Part shown: positions 15,022-23,325 of the stretch, in pieces
Position numbering within the stretch: position 1 is the first letter of the stretch
Layout: every line of letters begins with the position of its first letter
Source of the DNA: Methanobacterium sp.
GTDB lineage: Archaea; Methanobacteriota; Methanobacteria; Methanobacteriales; Methanobacteriaceae
Direction of reading: 5' to 3'
Assembly (NCBI GenBank): GCA_020854975.1
Contig: JAHKLQ010000127.1
Span: forward strand, 1-28,631
DNA: 28,631 nt
Made by a program: the position numbers and the translations under genes
The notes under the pieces: model-generated
Databases searched by the model: none
What the model saw: the letters and a program-made list of their open reading frames with translations, nothing else
What the model was told of the DNA's origin: nothing

Positions 15022-16003
15022 AGATTCTCTTGAACCTGTTAAATTTGTTGAAAATATTTGAAGTTACTTTCATCCCTGATAAACCCATGTAGGATCGGAG
15101 CAGGTTGAGGTTGTTACTGGGATCCCATGGATCCAAACGGAAAATGGCTTTATATTCCTTCCGGGCCAGTTCAATATCCTCATTTTCCAGGTGGATGCCA
15201 CTTTTTATTATATGCACACTTTTTTTTATTTCACAAATCTCATCATGACTTAAAACAGAATAGAAACTTTTAATACCATTTTCTTCTATTTTAGCAAGTA
15301 TTGTGGGGCTGGTCTGGTTGAGGGCCATTTTTTTTGAAAGTAAAGAATACAAACGGCTTTCTTCAATCTTTCTGGAACCTATACTTTCATTATGGATCCT
15401 TAGTTTGTATAGGGTCTCGGTGAGGTTCATCACTGGATGATCCCTGGAAACCCTGATCCACAGATCATGGTCCTGAGCATACCTGAAAAGCGGGTTGTAA
15501 CCTCTAAGATCGCATATGATGCTCTTATTAAACATAACTGAGCCATGTTTGAAATGATTCCAATCCAGCATATCTGAGAATGAGGGTTCTGTGCGGTTAA
15601 CTACTTCACCAATGATCTTCCCATTTTTATCTATACGGAAAACACTGCTTCCCACCAATGCAACCTGGGGGTGTTCATCTAGGAAGGATACTTGTTTTTG
15701 CAGGCGTGAAGGAATGGAAACATCATCAGCATCTTGTCGTGCTACATACTCTCCTTCAGCATACTGTAATGCTTTATTTAAAGACCTGGTCAACCCGAGG
15801 TTTTTTTGGTTATTGATGAGCTGTATTCTCCCGTCTGAATATGTTTCTATGATCTTTTGGGAATTATCAGTGGAAGCATCATTTACAATAATAAACTCAA
15901 AGTCTTCCCATTCTTGATGCAGAATACTTTCTATGGATTCAGAAAGGTAAGGCGTGCCATTGTAAACCGCCATCAATACACTTACTCTGGGATTTCTGGA
16001 CAT
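15011..16003 (-). CDS. Glycosyltransferase family 2 (GT2)
   Basis: A 330-aa GT-A-fold inverting glycosyltransferase. The N-terminal half has VSVLMAVYNGTPYL (8-21), IIVNDASTDNSQ (nucleotide binding) and the metal-binding DxD-type motif QDADD (about 94-98). A later stretch, RYAQDHDLWIRVS, fits the acceptor region with its catalytic acid. The C-terminal third is basic and variable (FNKFNRFKRIF) and may associate with the membrane. It is the last gene of the minus-strand run, 19 bp after the large membrane protein. It shares an 11-bp stop overlap with the flippase gene, so the two transcripts must run into each other. Confidence 0.88.
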   Translation of the reverse strand: MSRNPRVSVLMAVYNGTPYLSESIESILHQEWEDFEFIIVNDASTDNSQKIIETYSDGRIQLINNQKNLGLTRSLNKALQYAEGEYVARQDADDVSIPSRLQKQVSFLDEHPQVALVGSSVFRIDKNGKIIGEVVNRTEPSFSDMLDWNHFKHGSVMFNKSIICDLRGYNPLFRYAQDHDLWIRVSRDHPVMNLTETLYKLRIHNESIGSRKIEESRLYSLLSKKMALNQTSPTILAKIEENGIKSFYSVLSHDEICEIKKSVHIIKSGIHLENEDIELARKEYKAIFRLDPWDPSNNLNLLRSYMGLSGMKVTSNIFNKFNRFKRIFRE

Positions 16004-16022
16004 TTAATCCGCAAGCCCTGAT

Positions 16023-17750
16023 TTATTTAGTTGAAAACAATACATAAATTCCATTACCAAGATCCCCTACCTTATCATAGGACTCTTCCATTGTGATCAG
16101 GTCCATGGTCTTTTGATAAGTCTCAGGATTTTTAATTTTTATGATATTGATATCTTTTAAGAGGAGAGGTTCATTAATTATTACAATTTTATCCATAGTC
16201 ACAGCTTTTTTCCCAAAGTTACTGCTATCCTGTCCTAAAGTGTATTGTTCATCATAAAGAGCGTTCCTACTGCCTTCATATCCATAAAAAAGTTTTTCAT
16301 ATACTAAGGAGTTATTTGAACTGATATTACTCTCAGGAATGATAATGGTCTCAGCTAAGGCATACTCTTTTTCATTGGCTATTCCCAGCGATTTGTAGTC
16401 TTTGTTTATATATTCCTGCTGGATATTGAATAAATTGAATATCATAAACGAGATTAAAAGGGCGAAAAAAACCTTCTTATAGATAGGGGAATGGTTTTTA
16501 AGAGTTAGGAGGAACCCAACCAGAGGTATAACACCAAATAACCATCCATGTGTTAAGAGACGGTCAGGACTTATTAAAGATGTGAATGCGTAAACTGATA
16601 ATAAACCATAGCCTCCACAGAAGAACAGGAAAAATGTGAATGTTAAATCCTCTATTCTAGTTTTTCCCTGGTCAATTCTCAATTTTATGAGTAATATAAC
16701 AGAAAACAAGATCATGTAAATGAAAAATCCGTAAAATATTATTTTACCCTTTAATGTTACCACAGTACCTGTAACACCTGTGTTGGCAGAATAACTGGGT
16801 AATTCTCCGAGGGTTATTAAGTTTGCAAAGAACTGACCCACATTGGTCCAGATCTCCACGGAACAATACAGCCAATAGGCCAGTAAAATCACCATGGCAA
16901 TGGTAAAAACTGTGCGAACATTTATTTCTCTGGGAGGGGATGGTTTTTTGCTTTTAAATATATGGTAATAGATATGGGGGTGTTTATAGATGTAGGGGAG
17001 AATAATAGATGTGGCAAAAAATAGAAACAACAAAACCAAAAACATAAAGGATGAAAAATGATGAGCTAAAACAATTAAAACAAAAAATACAATGGCAAAG
17101 ACGGTTAATCGGACATCTTTATTATTTTTTGAAGCATAAACCAGATAAAATCCAACTAAAATCGTAAACAATCCCATTATTTCCCTTATAAAAAATGATT
17201 CAAAGATCATGAACTTGGGAATGGTTACAAAGATCAATGGAGCCATAAGGGCCACCTTTTTATTCTTGTAAATTGTATTGGTTAAAATATACAGAAATAT
17301 GACGATTAAAGATGTGAAAAATGAGGCGAAATATTTCACAAACTGGAAATGATCTAAACCTGTGGTCTGTATAATAGATGCTGAAAATACGTGGAGTAAA
17401 GGCCAACCACTGACCCCTGGGTCCTGATTTAAACTGAAAAAATGATTATTTAGAATATATTCCAGAAACTTAAGGTCATCATAAGAGTCACGACTATTTA
17501 AACCTATAAAACCGACTTGAAATACCAAATGAAGGCAGATGTTGATTATGATAACCTCAAAGAGGACCACCATGTGATCGTTCTTTTCCAGGTGTAGGAT
17601 CTGGTAAATGACACTACCCATCATTCCCAGAATAGCAATCCAGAACAGAATAATACCGACACTGCCTTCCCCATAACTTAGGTTGGTAAAAAACAGTGTC
17701 AGTGAAAAAACAAAAATGGCTATTACAAGTTTTTTATCTAAAATTATCAT
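16023..17750 (-). CDS. Multispan membrane protein, GT-C glycosyltransferase or polymerase-like
   Basis: A 575-aa integral membrane protein with about 12 hydrophobic spans, then a C-terminal hydrophilic domain of about 140 aa (from roughly residue 435). An acidic DSYDD motif (88-92) lies in the first large outside loop, just before PGVSGWPLLHVFSAS. This layout is typical of GT-C enzymes, which use polyprenyl-phosphate sugars, and of oligosaccharide polymerases. No family can be named with certainty. It resembles archaeal membrane proteins of the DUF2206 kind only in general outline. In a cluster with a flippase but no other Wzy candidate, it is the best candidate for polymerase or final transferase. 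The ATG start follows AAGGTTCAG. Confidence 0.6.
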   Translation of the reverse strand: MIILDKKLVIAIFVFSLTLFFTNLSYGEGSVGIILFWIAILGMMGSVIYQILHLEKNDHMVVLFEVIIINICLHLVFQVGFIGLNSRDSYDDLKFLEYILNNHFFSLNQDPGVSGWPLLHVFSASIIQTTGLDHFQFVKYFASFFTSLIVIFLYILTNTIYKNKKVALMAPLIFVTIPKFMIFESFFIREIMGLFTILVGFYLVYASKNNKDVRLTVFAIVFFVLIVLAHHFSSFMFLVLLFLFFATSIILPYIYKHPHIYYHIFKSKKPSPPREINVRTVFTIAMVILLAYWLYCSVEIWTNVGQFFANLITLGELPSYSANTGVTGTVVTLKGKIIFYGFFIYMILFSVILLIKLRIDQGKTRIEDLTFTFFLFFCGGYGLLSVYAFTSLISPDRLLTHGWLFGVIPLVGFLLTLKNHSPIYKKVFFALLISFMIFNLFNIQQEYINKDYKSLGIANEKEYALAETIIIPESNISSNNSLVYEKLFYGYEGSRNALYDEQYTLGQDSSNFGKKAVTMDKIVIINEPLLLKDINIIKIKNPETYQKTMDLITMEESYDKVGDLGNGIYVLFSTK

Positions 17751-17777
17751 AATCTGAACCTTATTCCTTGAAACGTA

Positions 17778-17797
17778 TCATAATTTATAAATTTAAA
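17778..17797 (-). promoter_or_regulatory. Possible internal promoter, minus strand
   Basis: TTTATAAATT-like sequence lies in the 56-bp gap between the GT4 and the multispan membrane protein, and is nearly palindromic (AATTTATAAATT). Read on the minus strand, it would place a start 10-15 nt before the membrane protein ATG at 17750. This is weak evidence from sequence alone. Confidence 0.3.
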
Positions 17798-17806
17798 CTA
17801 ATTACC

Positions 17807-18928
17807 CTATAAAACCTGCTCAAATAATCCTTCATAATCATCCATTATCTTAGAAGGAGTATGGTATTTTTTTATATAATTCAATCCATTTTCACCCATT
17901 TGTTGTCTTAAGTTATCATTTTCCATCAATGTTTTAATATTTTCTACCAGGATATTGAAACTATCAAAACTGAACCCTAATATTTCTTTTTCTATTATGT
18001 CATCTGGATCAAAACCCAAGGAAACAACGGGTGTTCTGCAGGACCATGCTTCCAGAAAAGTGTTTGGAAAACCCTCTGAACTGGAAGTGCTCACGAAAAT
18101 AGCTGCTTCAGAGTAGTATTTTGCTATTTCATGGTGGGGAATGAAGCCTAGAAATTCCAGATTTTTTATTCTCTCAGAATCCTTTTTTATTTTGTGAAAA
18201 TAGTTTATTTCAGTTTCAACTGGGGATCCAATCATTTTAAACTGGTATTCTGGTAGACGACGAGCCATTTCCAGGTATCTTTCGGGATTTTTACCCGGGA
18301 AAATTCTACCAACCCATAAAATATTTGTTTTCAATTCATCCACACATCCACAATTACTGAGGGGAATTATGGTCTTTATTAGCACTGATTTTTTTATGTG
18401 GACTGATTTTGTAGATGGATTTTTGATCAGATCTTTTTGATGATGAGTCTGGGCAACAATACAATCTGCATTTTTTATTCCATAGGTGTAGGGAATTTTC
18501 ACCAGGTCCCGGGCATGGTCTATAGTAATGGCGCTACTTAGATTTGCATCTGAGGATGAGACAAAAATGAACTTTTTTCCCTTTAATTGGGAGAATAACG
18601 AGATCAACCCAGTAAGGGGTGTTCCAGCACTTTGAATATGGATATCCGCATTGATTTTTCCCAGTAAACTGAAAAACCTGAGGAAATTATGGGGAAATAA
18701 ATGGGTAAACCCTGAACCTTTATTATCATATAATACATGGACTTTCAAGCCCTCAATTTCTTCATAATTCGTTTTTGAAGTGGCAAAGGTGATTAAATGA
18801 ACAGAATAACCTCTTTGGATAAGCTCTCTGGCAAGCAGGATCATCTGTAATTCAGCACCTCCTGCTCCACCTCCCTTCAGGTAGGGATAGGCGTATTCAG
18901 CCACCACACATATCACTGGTTTAGACAA
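17807..18928 (-). CDS. Glycosyltransferase family 4 (GT4), TTG start
   Basis: A 373-aa GT-B-fold transferase. The N-terminal KGGGAGGAELQMILLAREL (18-36) is the usual glycine-rich acceptor loop. The C-terminal half has ILWVGRIFPGKNPE (about 203-216) and EX7E E285-E293 (EGFPNTFLEAWSC). The start codon is TTG, chosen because GAAGGTGG lies just upstream at good spacing. The first internal Met is at residue 29, beyond the conserved glycine-rich loop. It sits between the nucleotidyltransferase gene (63-bp gap) and the multispan membrane protein. The sugar specificity is unknown. Confidence 0.87.
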   Translation of the reverse strand: MSKPVICVVAEYAYPYLKGGGAGGAELQMILLARELIQRGYSVHLITFATSKTNYEEIEGLKVHVLYDNKGSGFTHLFPHNFLRFFSLLGKINADIHIQSAGTPLTGLISLFSQLKGKKFIFVSSSDANLSSAITIDHARDLVKIPYTYGIKNADCIVAQTHHQKDLIKNPSTKSVHIKKSVLIKTIIPLSNCGCVDELKTNILWVGRIFPGKNPERYLEMARRLPEYQFKMIGSPVETEINYFHKIKKDSERIKNLEFLGFIPHHEIAKYYSEAAIFVSTSSSEGFPNTFLEAWSCRTPVVSLGFDPDDIIEKEILGFSFDSFNILVENIKTLMENDNLRQQMGENGLNYIKKYHTPSKIMDDYEGLFEQVL

Positions 18929-18991
18929 AAAAAACCACCTTCAATTAATATATCTATTTTTAAGCCAGAATGTTTCTTAATAATATCTCCC

Positions 18992-19606
18992 CTAACTATT
19001 TTCTTTTTTATATATAATCACTGGATTCTCCCCTAATTTTGAAAGTTCAACATCAGTATCTAAAAGATATATGTCCAGGGGGAAGCGGGCTAAAAATGCC
19101 CGGGAACGTTCTTTTAAAATAAAAACACAAGTTTTTATTCCACTTGAAAATCCCTGCTCTCGAATCACCCTAATATCCAGATCTGATGTCTCTTTCAACT
19201 CTTCCCGGGCAATGCTTCCAATAGTGGCAACTAAGAGAATGCAATCCTCTTTTTTAGCCCTCTGGTAAAATTTCTCCAGATATTTGTTGAAATCTTGATA
19301 TTCATTTCTGGCAAACCCAAGATTTTTAACTAAAACAAAGATCTGACCATTAAAAACCCAGTTTATGGTATGTGCACTGATTATGGAAATTAAAAGAGAT
19401 TGAACTGGATTAAGGTAACTGGAAATATAGATGTAGAAAATTGTGAAAATCATAATATCCAGGGAGATTTTGAAAATTCTTTCAGTTTTATCCATGTACA
19501 GTAAACCCTGAAATAACCAGGAAGAAACAGTTAACAAAATCACCCGTATAAAAAAGGGATGTTTGGATTCCTTTACCATCTTCCTGTGAAAATTATTGAT
19601 ATCCAT
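18992..19606 (-). CDS. Membrane-anchored minimal nucleotidyltransferase
   Basis: A 204-aa protein in two parts. Residues about 18-95 hold two or three hydrophobic helices (VILLTVSSWLFQGLLYM; ISLDIMIFTIFYIYIS; SLLISIISAHTINWVF). The C-terminal part is a Pol-beta-type nucleotidyltransferase core with GS at 130-131, SDLD at 141-144 and a likely third carboxylate D178 (PLDIYLLD). All catalytic positions look intact. The family transfers nucleotides to proteins, RNAs, antibiotics or small molecules, and the target here is unknown. It begins 8 bp after the thymidylate-kinase-like gene, so the pair is almost certainly co-translated. A toxin-antitoxin MNT partner is unlikely because no HEPN protein is nearby. 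Confidence 0.75.
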   Translation of the reverse strand: MDINNFHRKMVKESKHPFFIRVILLTVSSWLFQGLLYMDKTERIFKISLDIMIFTIFYIYISSYLNPVQSLLISIISAHTINWVFNGQIFVLVKNLGFARNEYQDFNKYLEKFYQRAKKEDCILLVATIGSIAREELKETSDLDIRVIREQGFSSGIKTCVFILKERSRAFLARFPLDIYLLDTDVELSKLGENPVIIYKKENS

Positions 19607-19614
19607 GGGATCAG

Positions 19615-20250
19615 CTACATTCTAATTAATTTTTTATTTATGGTGGTAACTGGTAAACTGGCATTTAATATGGGTAGACCAAATTCTTCAGCCAGTTCTT
19701 CGTAAAGTTGAATTTTTTGTTTAAGATTTTGATCATGGCCCAATTCGTATCGTCTTTCCTGTAATGTCTTTTCATCAGTAATAAGGAATATGATTTTACA
19801 ATCTCCTGGCAATAATTTTAACAGCAGTTTTCCGGTTTTTGAATTGTGGATTTCACAGTCTCCAGTGGATATGGCCAGATCAACCAGAGTATCATAAATG
19901 AACCTATCACAGACCAGGCGCTTTTTAAAGAGGGTTAATGGAATGTAAACTTTACAAATGGTGTAAAGGAAAGTATCCAGAAACATGGAAGCTTTATATA
20001 AATTTGAAACAACCTTTGATCTGTAAAAGTAATGGTAACCTATTTTTTCCCCATTATCTAACTCTACTACTTCACTGAGACCCATGACACGTGCCAATCC
20101 AAGTAAGGGGAGTGACAGGAAGTGGTGGAAGCGCAACCATTCATATTCATAACTGGATCCAGATTTTTCCAGGGAATCAATTAGAAGTGATGCCTGTGTT
20201 GTTTTCCCAGTTCCATCTGGTCCAGAGATACAGATCAACCTAGATTTCAT
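19615..20250 (-). CDS. Thymidylate-kinase-like P-loop kinase
   Basis: A P-loop nucleoside monophosphate kinase of the dTMP kinase group. The Walker A motif ISGPDGTGKTTQ lies at the N-terminus, VCDRFIYDTLVDLA supplies the DR-type motif, and TDEKTLQERRYELG looks like the LID region. I prefer the ATG at 20250 (211 aa) to the longer frame from 20292. It is only 4 bp after the TGA of the preceding GT4, has GAGTGA as ribosome binding site, and starts right at the P-loop strand. Its place inside a glycan operon, next to a nucleotidyltransferase, suggests a specialised kinase rather than the housekeeping dTMP kinase. That is inference. Confidence 0.75.
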   Translation of the reverse strand: MKSRLICISGPDGTGKTTQASLLIDSLEKSGSSYEYEWLRFHHFLSLPLLGLARVMGLSEVVELDNGEKIGYHYFYRSKVVSNLYKASMFLDTFLYTICKVYIPLTLFKKRLVCDRFIYDTLVDLAISTGDCEIHNSKTGKLLLKLLPGDCKIIFLITDEKTLQERRYELGHDQNLKQKIQLYEELAEEFGLPILNASLPVTTINKKLIRM

Positions 20251-20254
20251 TAGT

Positions 20255-21430
20255 TCACTCTTTAATGGTATTTTCCATAAGTTTACCCACATCCGTCCAT
20301 GTGGGATAATTTTTCATGTACTCTATTTCTTTAAGAGACATATCCTTGGATAATTCTTTATCAGACAACAATTTCATAATCTTCTCTTTTAATTCTTTTT
20401 CATCATTCACCTGAACCATAATTCCATTTCCATTAAGTAATTCAGGAATAGAAGCAATTTTTGTAGATATAACAGGTTTTCCCAGGGCCATTGCCTCCAG
20501 GATACTGATGGGGACGTCAGAGATGACAATTTTGAAGGGTAGACATACCAGGTTTGCGGTAGATAAATACTCTTTTATTTCCAGAAAGTTGAGATCTTGG
20601 GATATGAACTCCACAGAATTCTTAACATCCTCTCTTTCTGCAATGTCCATTAACAGTTCTTCTTCTTTTTTTAGTTTGTCATTATCGAGTCTTGAAAGAA
20701 AAATCAGTTTACAAGGTTGTTCTTTTCTTACCCTAACGAAAGCCTCCATAAGGGTATCTGTTCCCCTCAAAGTTAGAGGAGAAGTGAAATACATTATCAG
20801 AGGCACATTTTCAGGGTTAATCGTATTTGTTATGGCTTTAACTGCACCTGGATTTGGTGGTTCGAGGAAATCAGTGTCCATGCCCACTGGAATGAAAATA
20901 CTTCTTTTTTGGATAAATCCCTTATCTATCATCTTTGCCCTGGTGTCCTGGCTCAGGAAGATTATTTTTCTAAAGCTCTTTCCCCACTTTTTAACCATGT
21001 AATCAGGGATCAGTGCGTTCAGATAGTGGATGGCTGTGTATCTATGGTATTTAATTGAATTTAAGAGGCCCATATTTTTTATAAGTTCTCGGAAGGAGTA
21101 CAGGGGACTGGTGAAAATGCCGTAAACCGGGATGTTCATCTGGAAGCTGTTGCGGAGAAAACTGGTTAAACCCAGGAGCATTAGACATTTATCAGGTTTC
21201 ATCTTTTCCAGAACATCTAAAAGTTCCTGGGTTTCCCCTTTGAAGGGTGTGAACAGTTTTTTCACCTGGATTAAAGGAATTTCATCTACTTTCCCTTCAT
21301 GGGTATTTGTGATGATCACAACTTCAAATTCCCTGTTTTTAAGATACTTAGCTATTTCATAAATGTATTTCCAGGGCAACCTGTTTATATTTGGTTGTTT
21401 GAAGTCCGGGCAGATAATGGCTATTTTCAA
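20255..21430 (-). CDS. Glycosyltransferase family 4 (GT4), variant EX7E, TTG start
   Basis: A 391-aa GT-B-fold transferase. The C-terminal half has MYFTSPLTLRGTDTLMEAF (about 213-231) and SDVPISILEAMALGKPV. The second glutamate of the EX7E motif is E312, but the first is replaced by S304, a variant seen in some GT4 proteins. The start codon is TTG, supported by GGTGAGGAG immediately upstream. The first internal Met is far inside the domain. It lies 36 bp from the next GT4 upstream and 4 bp from the kinase downstream, so it is in one operon with both. The donor and acceptor are unknown. Confidence 0.83.
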   Translation of the reverse strand: MKIAIICPDFKQPNINRLPWKYIYEIAKYLKNREFEVVIITNTHEGKVDEIPLIQVKKLFTPFKGETQELLDVLEKMKPDKCLMLLGLTSFLRNSFQMNIPVYGIFTSPLYSFRELIKNMGLLNSIKYHRYTAIHYLNALIPDYMVKKWGKSFRKIIFLSQDTRAKMIDKGFIQKRSIFIPVGMDTDFLEPPNPGAVKAITNTINPENVPLIMYFTSPLTLRGTDTLMEAFVRVRKEQPCKLIFLSRLDNDKLKKEEELLMDIAEREDVKNSVEFISQDLNFLEIKEYLSTANLVCLPFKIVISDVPISILEAMALGKPVISTKIASIPELLNGNGIMVQVNDEKELKEKIMKLLSDKELSKDMSLKEIEYMKNYPTWTDVGKLMENTIKE

Positions 21431-21466
21431 CTCCTCACCTTTAAATTAATTTTCATAAAACCTCTT

Positions 21467-22585
21467 CTAATCTTCAATTGTCAACACTTGCTTGTAAAGT
21501 TCTTCAAATTCTCTGCTATTTTTGTCCCAGGTGAAATTCTCCATCACTGTTTCACGAGCTCGGTTTCCCAGTTGTTTTCTTAAATCCCTATTTTCATATA
21601 GTAGTATGATTTTTTGAGATAGGTCCTCTACTGAACCTTTTTTTACCAGAACACCATTATCAAAGTCCTTTATGAAAGCTGCATGGGCTGGTATGTCACT
21701 TACCAGCACTGGAAGCCCGGAAGACATGGCTTCCAGAACCACTGTGGGGAAACCCTCATAATGGGATGGAAAAATGAAGAGTAAGGCATTCTGGTAGATT
21801 TCAACCAGTTCTTGATGACTCTTTTTCCCAGTGACTTGTACATCATCTTCCAATCCTTCTGATTTTATAAATCTTTTCAGGTGATTTTCAAGTTCTCCTT
21901 CACCCACCAGAAGAAGTTTTAAAGGGCACATCCTGCAAACATTCTTAACTGCCTTTAATAAATCCTTCAGTCCTTTGCCATAGGTCAATCTTCCCACATA
22001 GAGAAGATATTCATCTTTAGGTTCAGATGGGGTGAATTGTTTTTCATCTACCCCATTGGGGATGATTTCCACTTTATCTAAACCATAATGTTCCTTTAAT
22101 TCACAACTAACAGGTTTAGATACTGTGGTAACCCGGTCAGACCTCATGATCAACTTTTTAATCAGCGGAAAGCTCACGTACCTGGTCATGATCCTGTTTC
22201 CGGCTGATTTTAAATCAACCAGTTCTATGGCCTGTGCATTTCCCAGAAGAGACCCGTGGATGGTGCTGATCATGGGTAAAGATGTTTTTAAGACGGGTAC
22301 TAAGGGGGTGTGTAAATGGACAAGATCGAAATCATTTTCAATGGACCGGAAAAATCGGTTCATTAGAAAACCATGGATTTTAACGTGGAAAGGGTATAAA
22401 GGGATGAAAGGCACTTTAATTATTTGAATGCCTTCAAAGAAACTGAACTCAGGCCCCAATTTTCCCCTAGTAATAACCGTCACTTCGTGTCCTTTTTCAA
22501 TTAATTTACGGGAAAGGTTATAAGTGTAAAAACCAATTCCTTCTTCCGGAGGAAAAGGTGTTGATATGATCATGGCAATTTTCAT
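21467..22585 (-). CDS. Glycosyltransferase family 4 (GT4)
   Basis: A canonical 372-aa GT4 enzyme. The N-terminus is MKIAMIISTPFPPEEGIGFY, with the glycine loop and an aromatic pair, followed by VHLHTPLVPVLK. The linker carries IIPNGVDEKQF (174-184). The C-terminal half has LLYVGRLTYGKGLKDLL (about 194-210) and EX7E E277-E285 (EGFPTVVLEAMSSGLPV). It closely follows the pattern of PimB/WcaL-type mannosyl- or glycosyltransferases, but sugar specificity cannot be read. Its ATG overlaps the stop of the Alg13-like gene by one base (TAATG), indicating translational coupling. Confidence 0.9.
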   Translation of the reverse strand: MKIAMIISTPFPPEEGIGFYTYNLSRKLIEKGHEVTVITRGKLGPEFSFFEGIQIIKVPFIPLYPFHVKIHGFLMNRFFRSIENDFDLVHLHTPLVPVLKTSLPMISTIHGSLLGNAQAIELVDLKSAGNRIMTRYVSFPLIKKLIMRSDRVTTVSKPVSCELKEHYGLDKVEIIPNGVDEKQFTPSEPKDEYLLYVGRLTYGKGLKDLLKAVKNVCRMCPLKLLLVGEGELENHLKRFIKSEGLEDDVQVTGKKSHQELVEIYQNALLFIFPSHYEGFPTVVLEAMSSGLPVLVSDIPAHAAFIKDFDNGVLVKKGSVEDLSQKIILLYENRDLRKQLGNRARETVMENFTWDKNSREFEELYKQVLTIED

Positions 22586-23139
22586 TATTCTGTACCCTTG
22601 AGATAATTTTCTAAAAAAATCACGAGATTTTTATTATTTTCATGATTTGGAGGGTTATTATTATTTTTAATCAAGTTTATGTCAGTTTCAGTTTCTAATT
22701 TGTTTTTTGGTGTGGGTTTCAATTCATTCTGTAGTTCAGGGTTCAGTCTGTTTTCCAGTTCGTGTTTCAATTCGTTGGTATCCAAAACTGTGGTCACTTT
22801 ACCCTGTATTTGTAGGGCCAGTGCAAGATCTATCTGCTGATCATCAAGGTGTTCATTGTATTTTTTAAGCCTGGGAACCACAATTATTGATGGGGAGTAC
22901 TTAAGACAGTCCAACAGGGAGCCAGCACCACCGTGGGTTACTATCACATCAGCATTTTTGTAGTACCCCTTAATCCTAGATTCTTCTACAAAATCGAACC
23001 ACTCCGCATTTTCTGGTTTATAATTAGTAAAACCAGTTTGTATGATAACCTTCTGATCGATTTCAGCAGCAATACTGTCCATTTCCTTCACTAGTCGTGG
23101 AAATCCTTTGTAATGGGTACCCACAGTTACGAAGATCAT
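22585..23139 (-). CDS. Alg13/PssE-like glycosyltransferase catalytic subunit (GT28 C-terminal type)
   Basis: A 184-aa protein similar to the catalytic half of two-part glycosyltransferases (Alg13, bacterial PssE/EpsF). It binds the UDP-sugar donor and works with an Alg14/PssD membrane partner. Visible motifs are FVTVGTHYKGFPRLV (3-17), VIVTHGGAGSLLDCL (65-79) and the donor-binding NEHLDDQQ (95-102). Between residues about 122 and 170 it has an Asn/Glu/Lys/Pro-rich insertion with repeated N-x-L and E-L units, not usual in the family. The ribosome binding site is GGTG within TTTGGTGTAATGAT. It lies downstream of the Alg14-like gene, with an unusual 186-bp gap. Confidence 0.87.
   Translation of the reverse strand: MIFVTVGTHYKGFPRLVKEMDSIAAEIDQKVIIQTGFTNYKPENAEWFDFVEESRIKGYYKNADVIVTHGGAGSLLDCLKYSPSIIVVPRLKKYNEHLDDQQIDLALALQIQGKVTTVLDTNELKHELENRLNPELQNELKPTPKNKLETETDINLIKNNNNPPNHENNKNLVIFLENYLKGTE
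22665..22776 (-). repeat. Low-complexity repeated segment in the Alg13-like gene
   Basis: On the plus strand the motif TTTCAATTC(A/G)TT and related GTTCAG/CAGTT strings recur in this stretch. They give a protein segment dominated by Asn, Glu, Leu, Lys and Pro. The pattern fits slipped-strand expansion of a short unit inside the C-terminal part of the gene. Confidence 0.55.
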
Positions 23140-23325
23140 ATCATTACACCAAAGATCATGCAGTTTACACCATCAATTCCCTTACACCATTAATTATGAT
23201 CACTTACTGAACGGTACACTTTCACCACGCCAATTATAAGCAACACCAGCTTACACCATTGATTTATATCCACTTACTTAAACTTCACAAATCAACTATA
23301 CTACACTCTAAACATTATTAAAATC
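23140..23325 (-). promoter_or_regulatory. Gap with repeated ATGGTGTAA units and a possible promoter
   Basis: On the minus strand, ATGGTGTAA occurs with plus-strand starts at 23251, 23182 and 23165. A fourth variant at 23144 (TTGGTGTAA) forms the ribosome binding site of the Alg13-like gene. Two of the units belong to a longer imperfect repeat of about 32 bp (23251-23283 and 23182-23212), each including AGTAAGTG. GATATAAATC (23261-23270, minus strand) is a plausible TATA box that would give the Alg13-like gene its own transcript with a roughly 100-nt leader. Confidence 0.5.

Noticed and set aside
18992..19606. MNT antitoxin of a HEPN/MNT toxin-antitoxin pair
   Set aside because: No HEPN-like small protein is adjacent. 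The protein has membrane helices and the neighbours are a kinase and a GT4.
19615..20292. Longer start at 20292 for the thymidylate-kinase-like protein
   Set aside because: It would overlap the upstream GT4 by 38 bp and add 14 residues before the P-loop strand. ATG 20250 has better spacing and a ribosome binding site.
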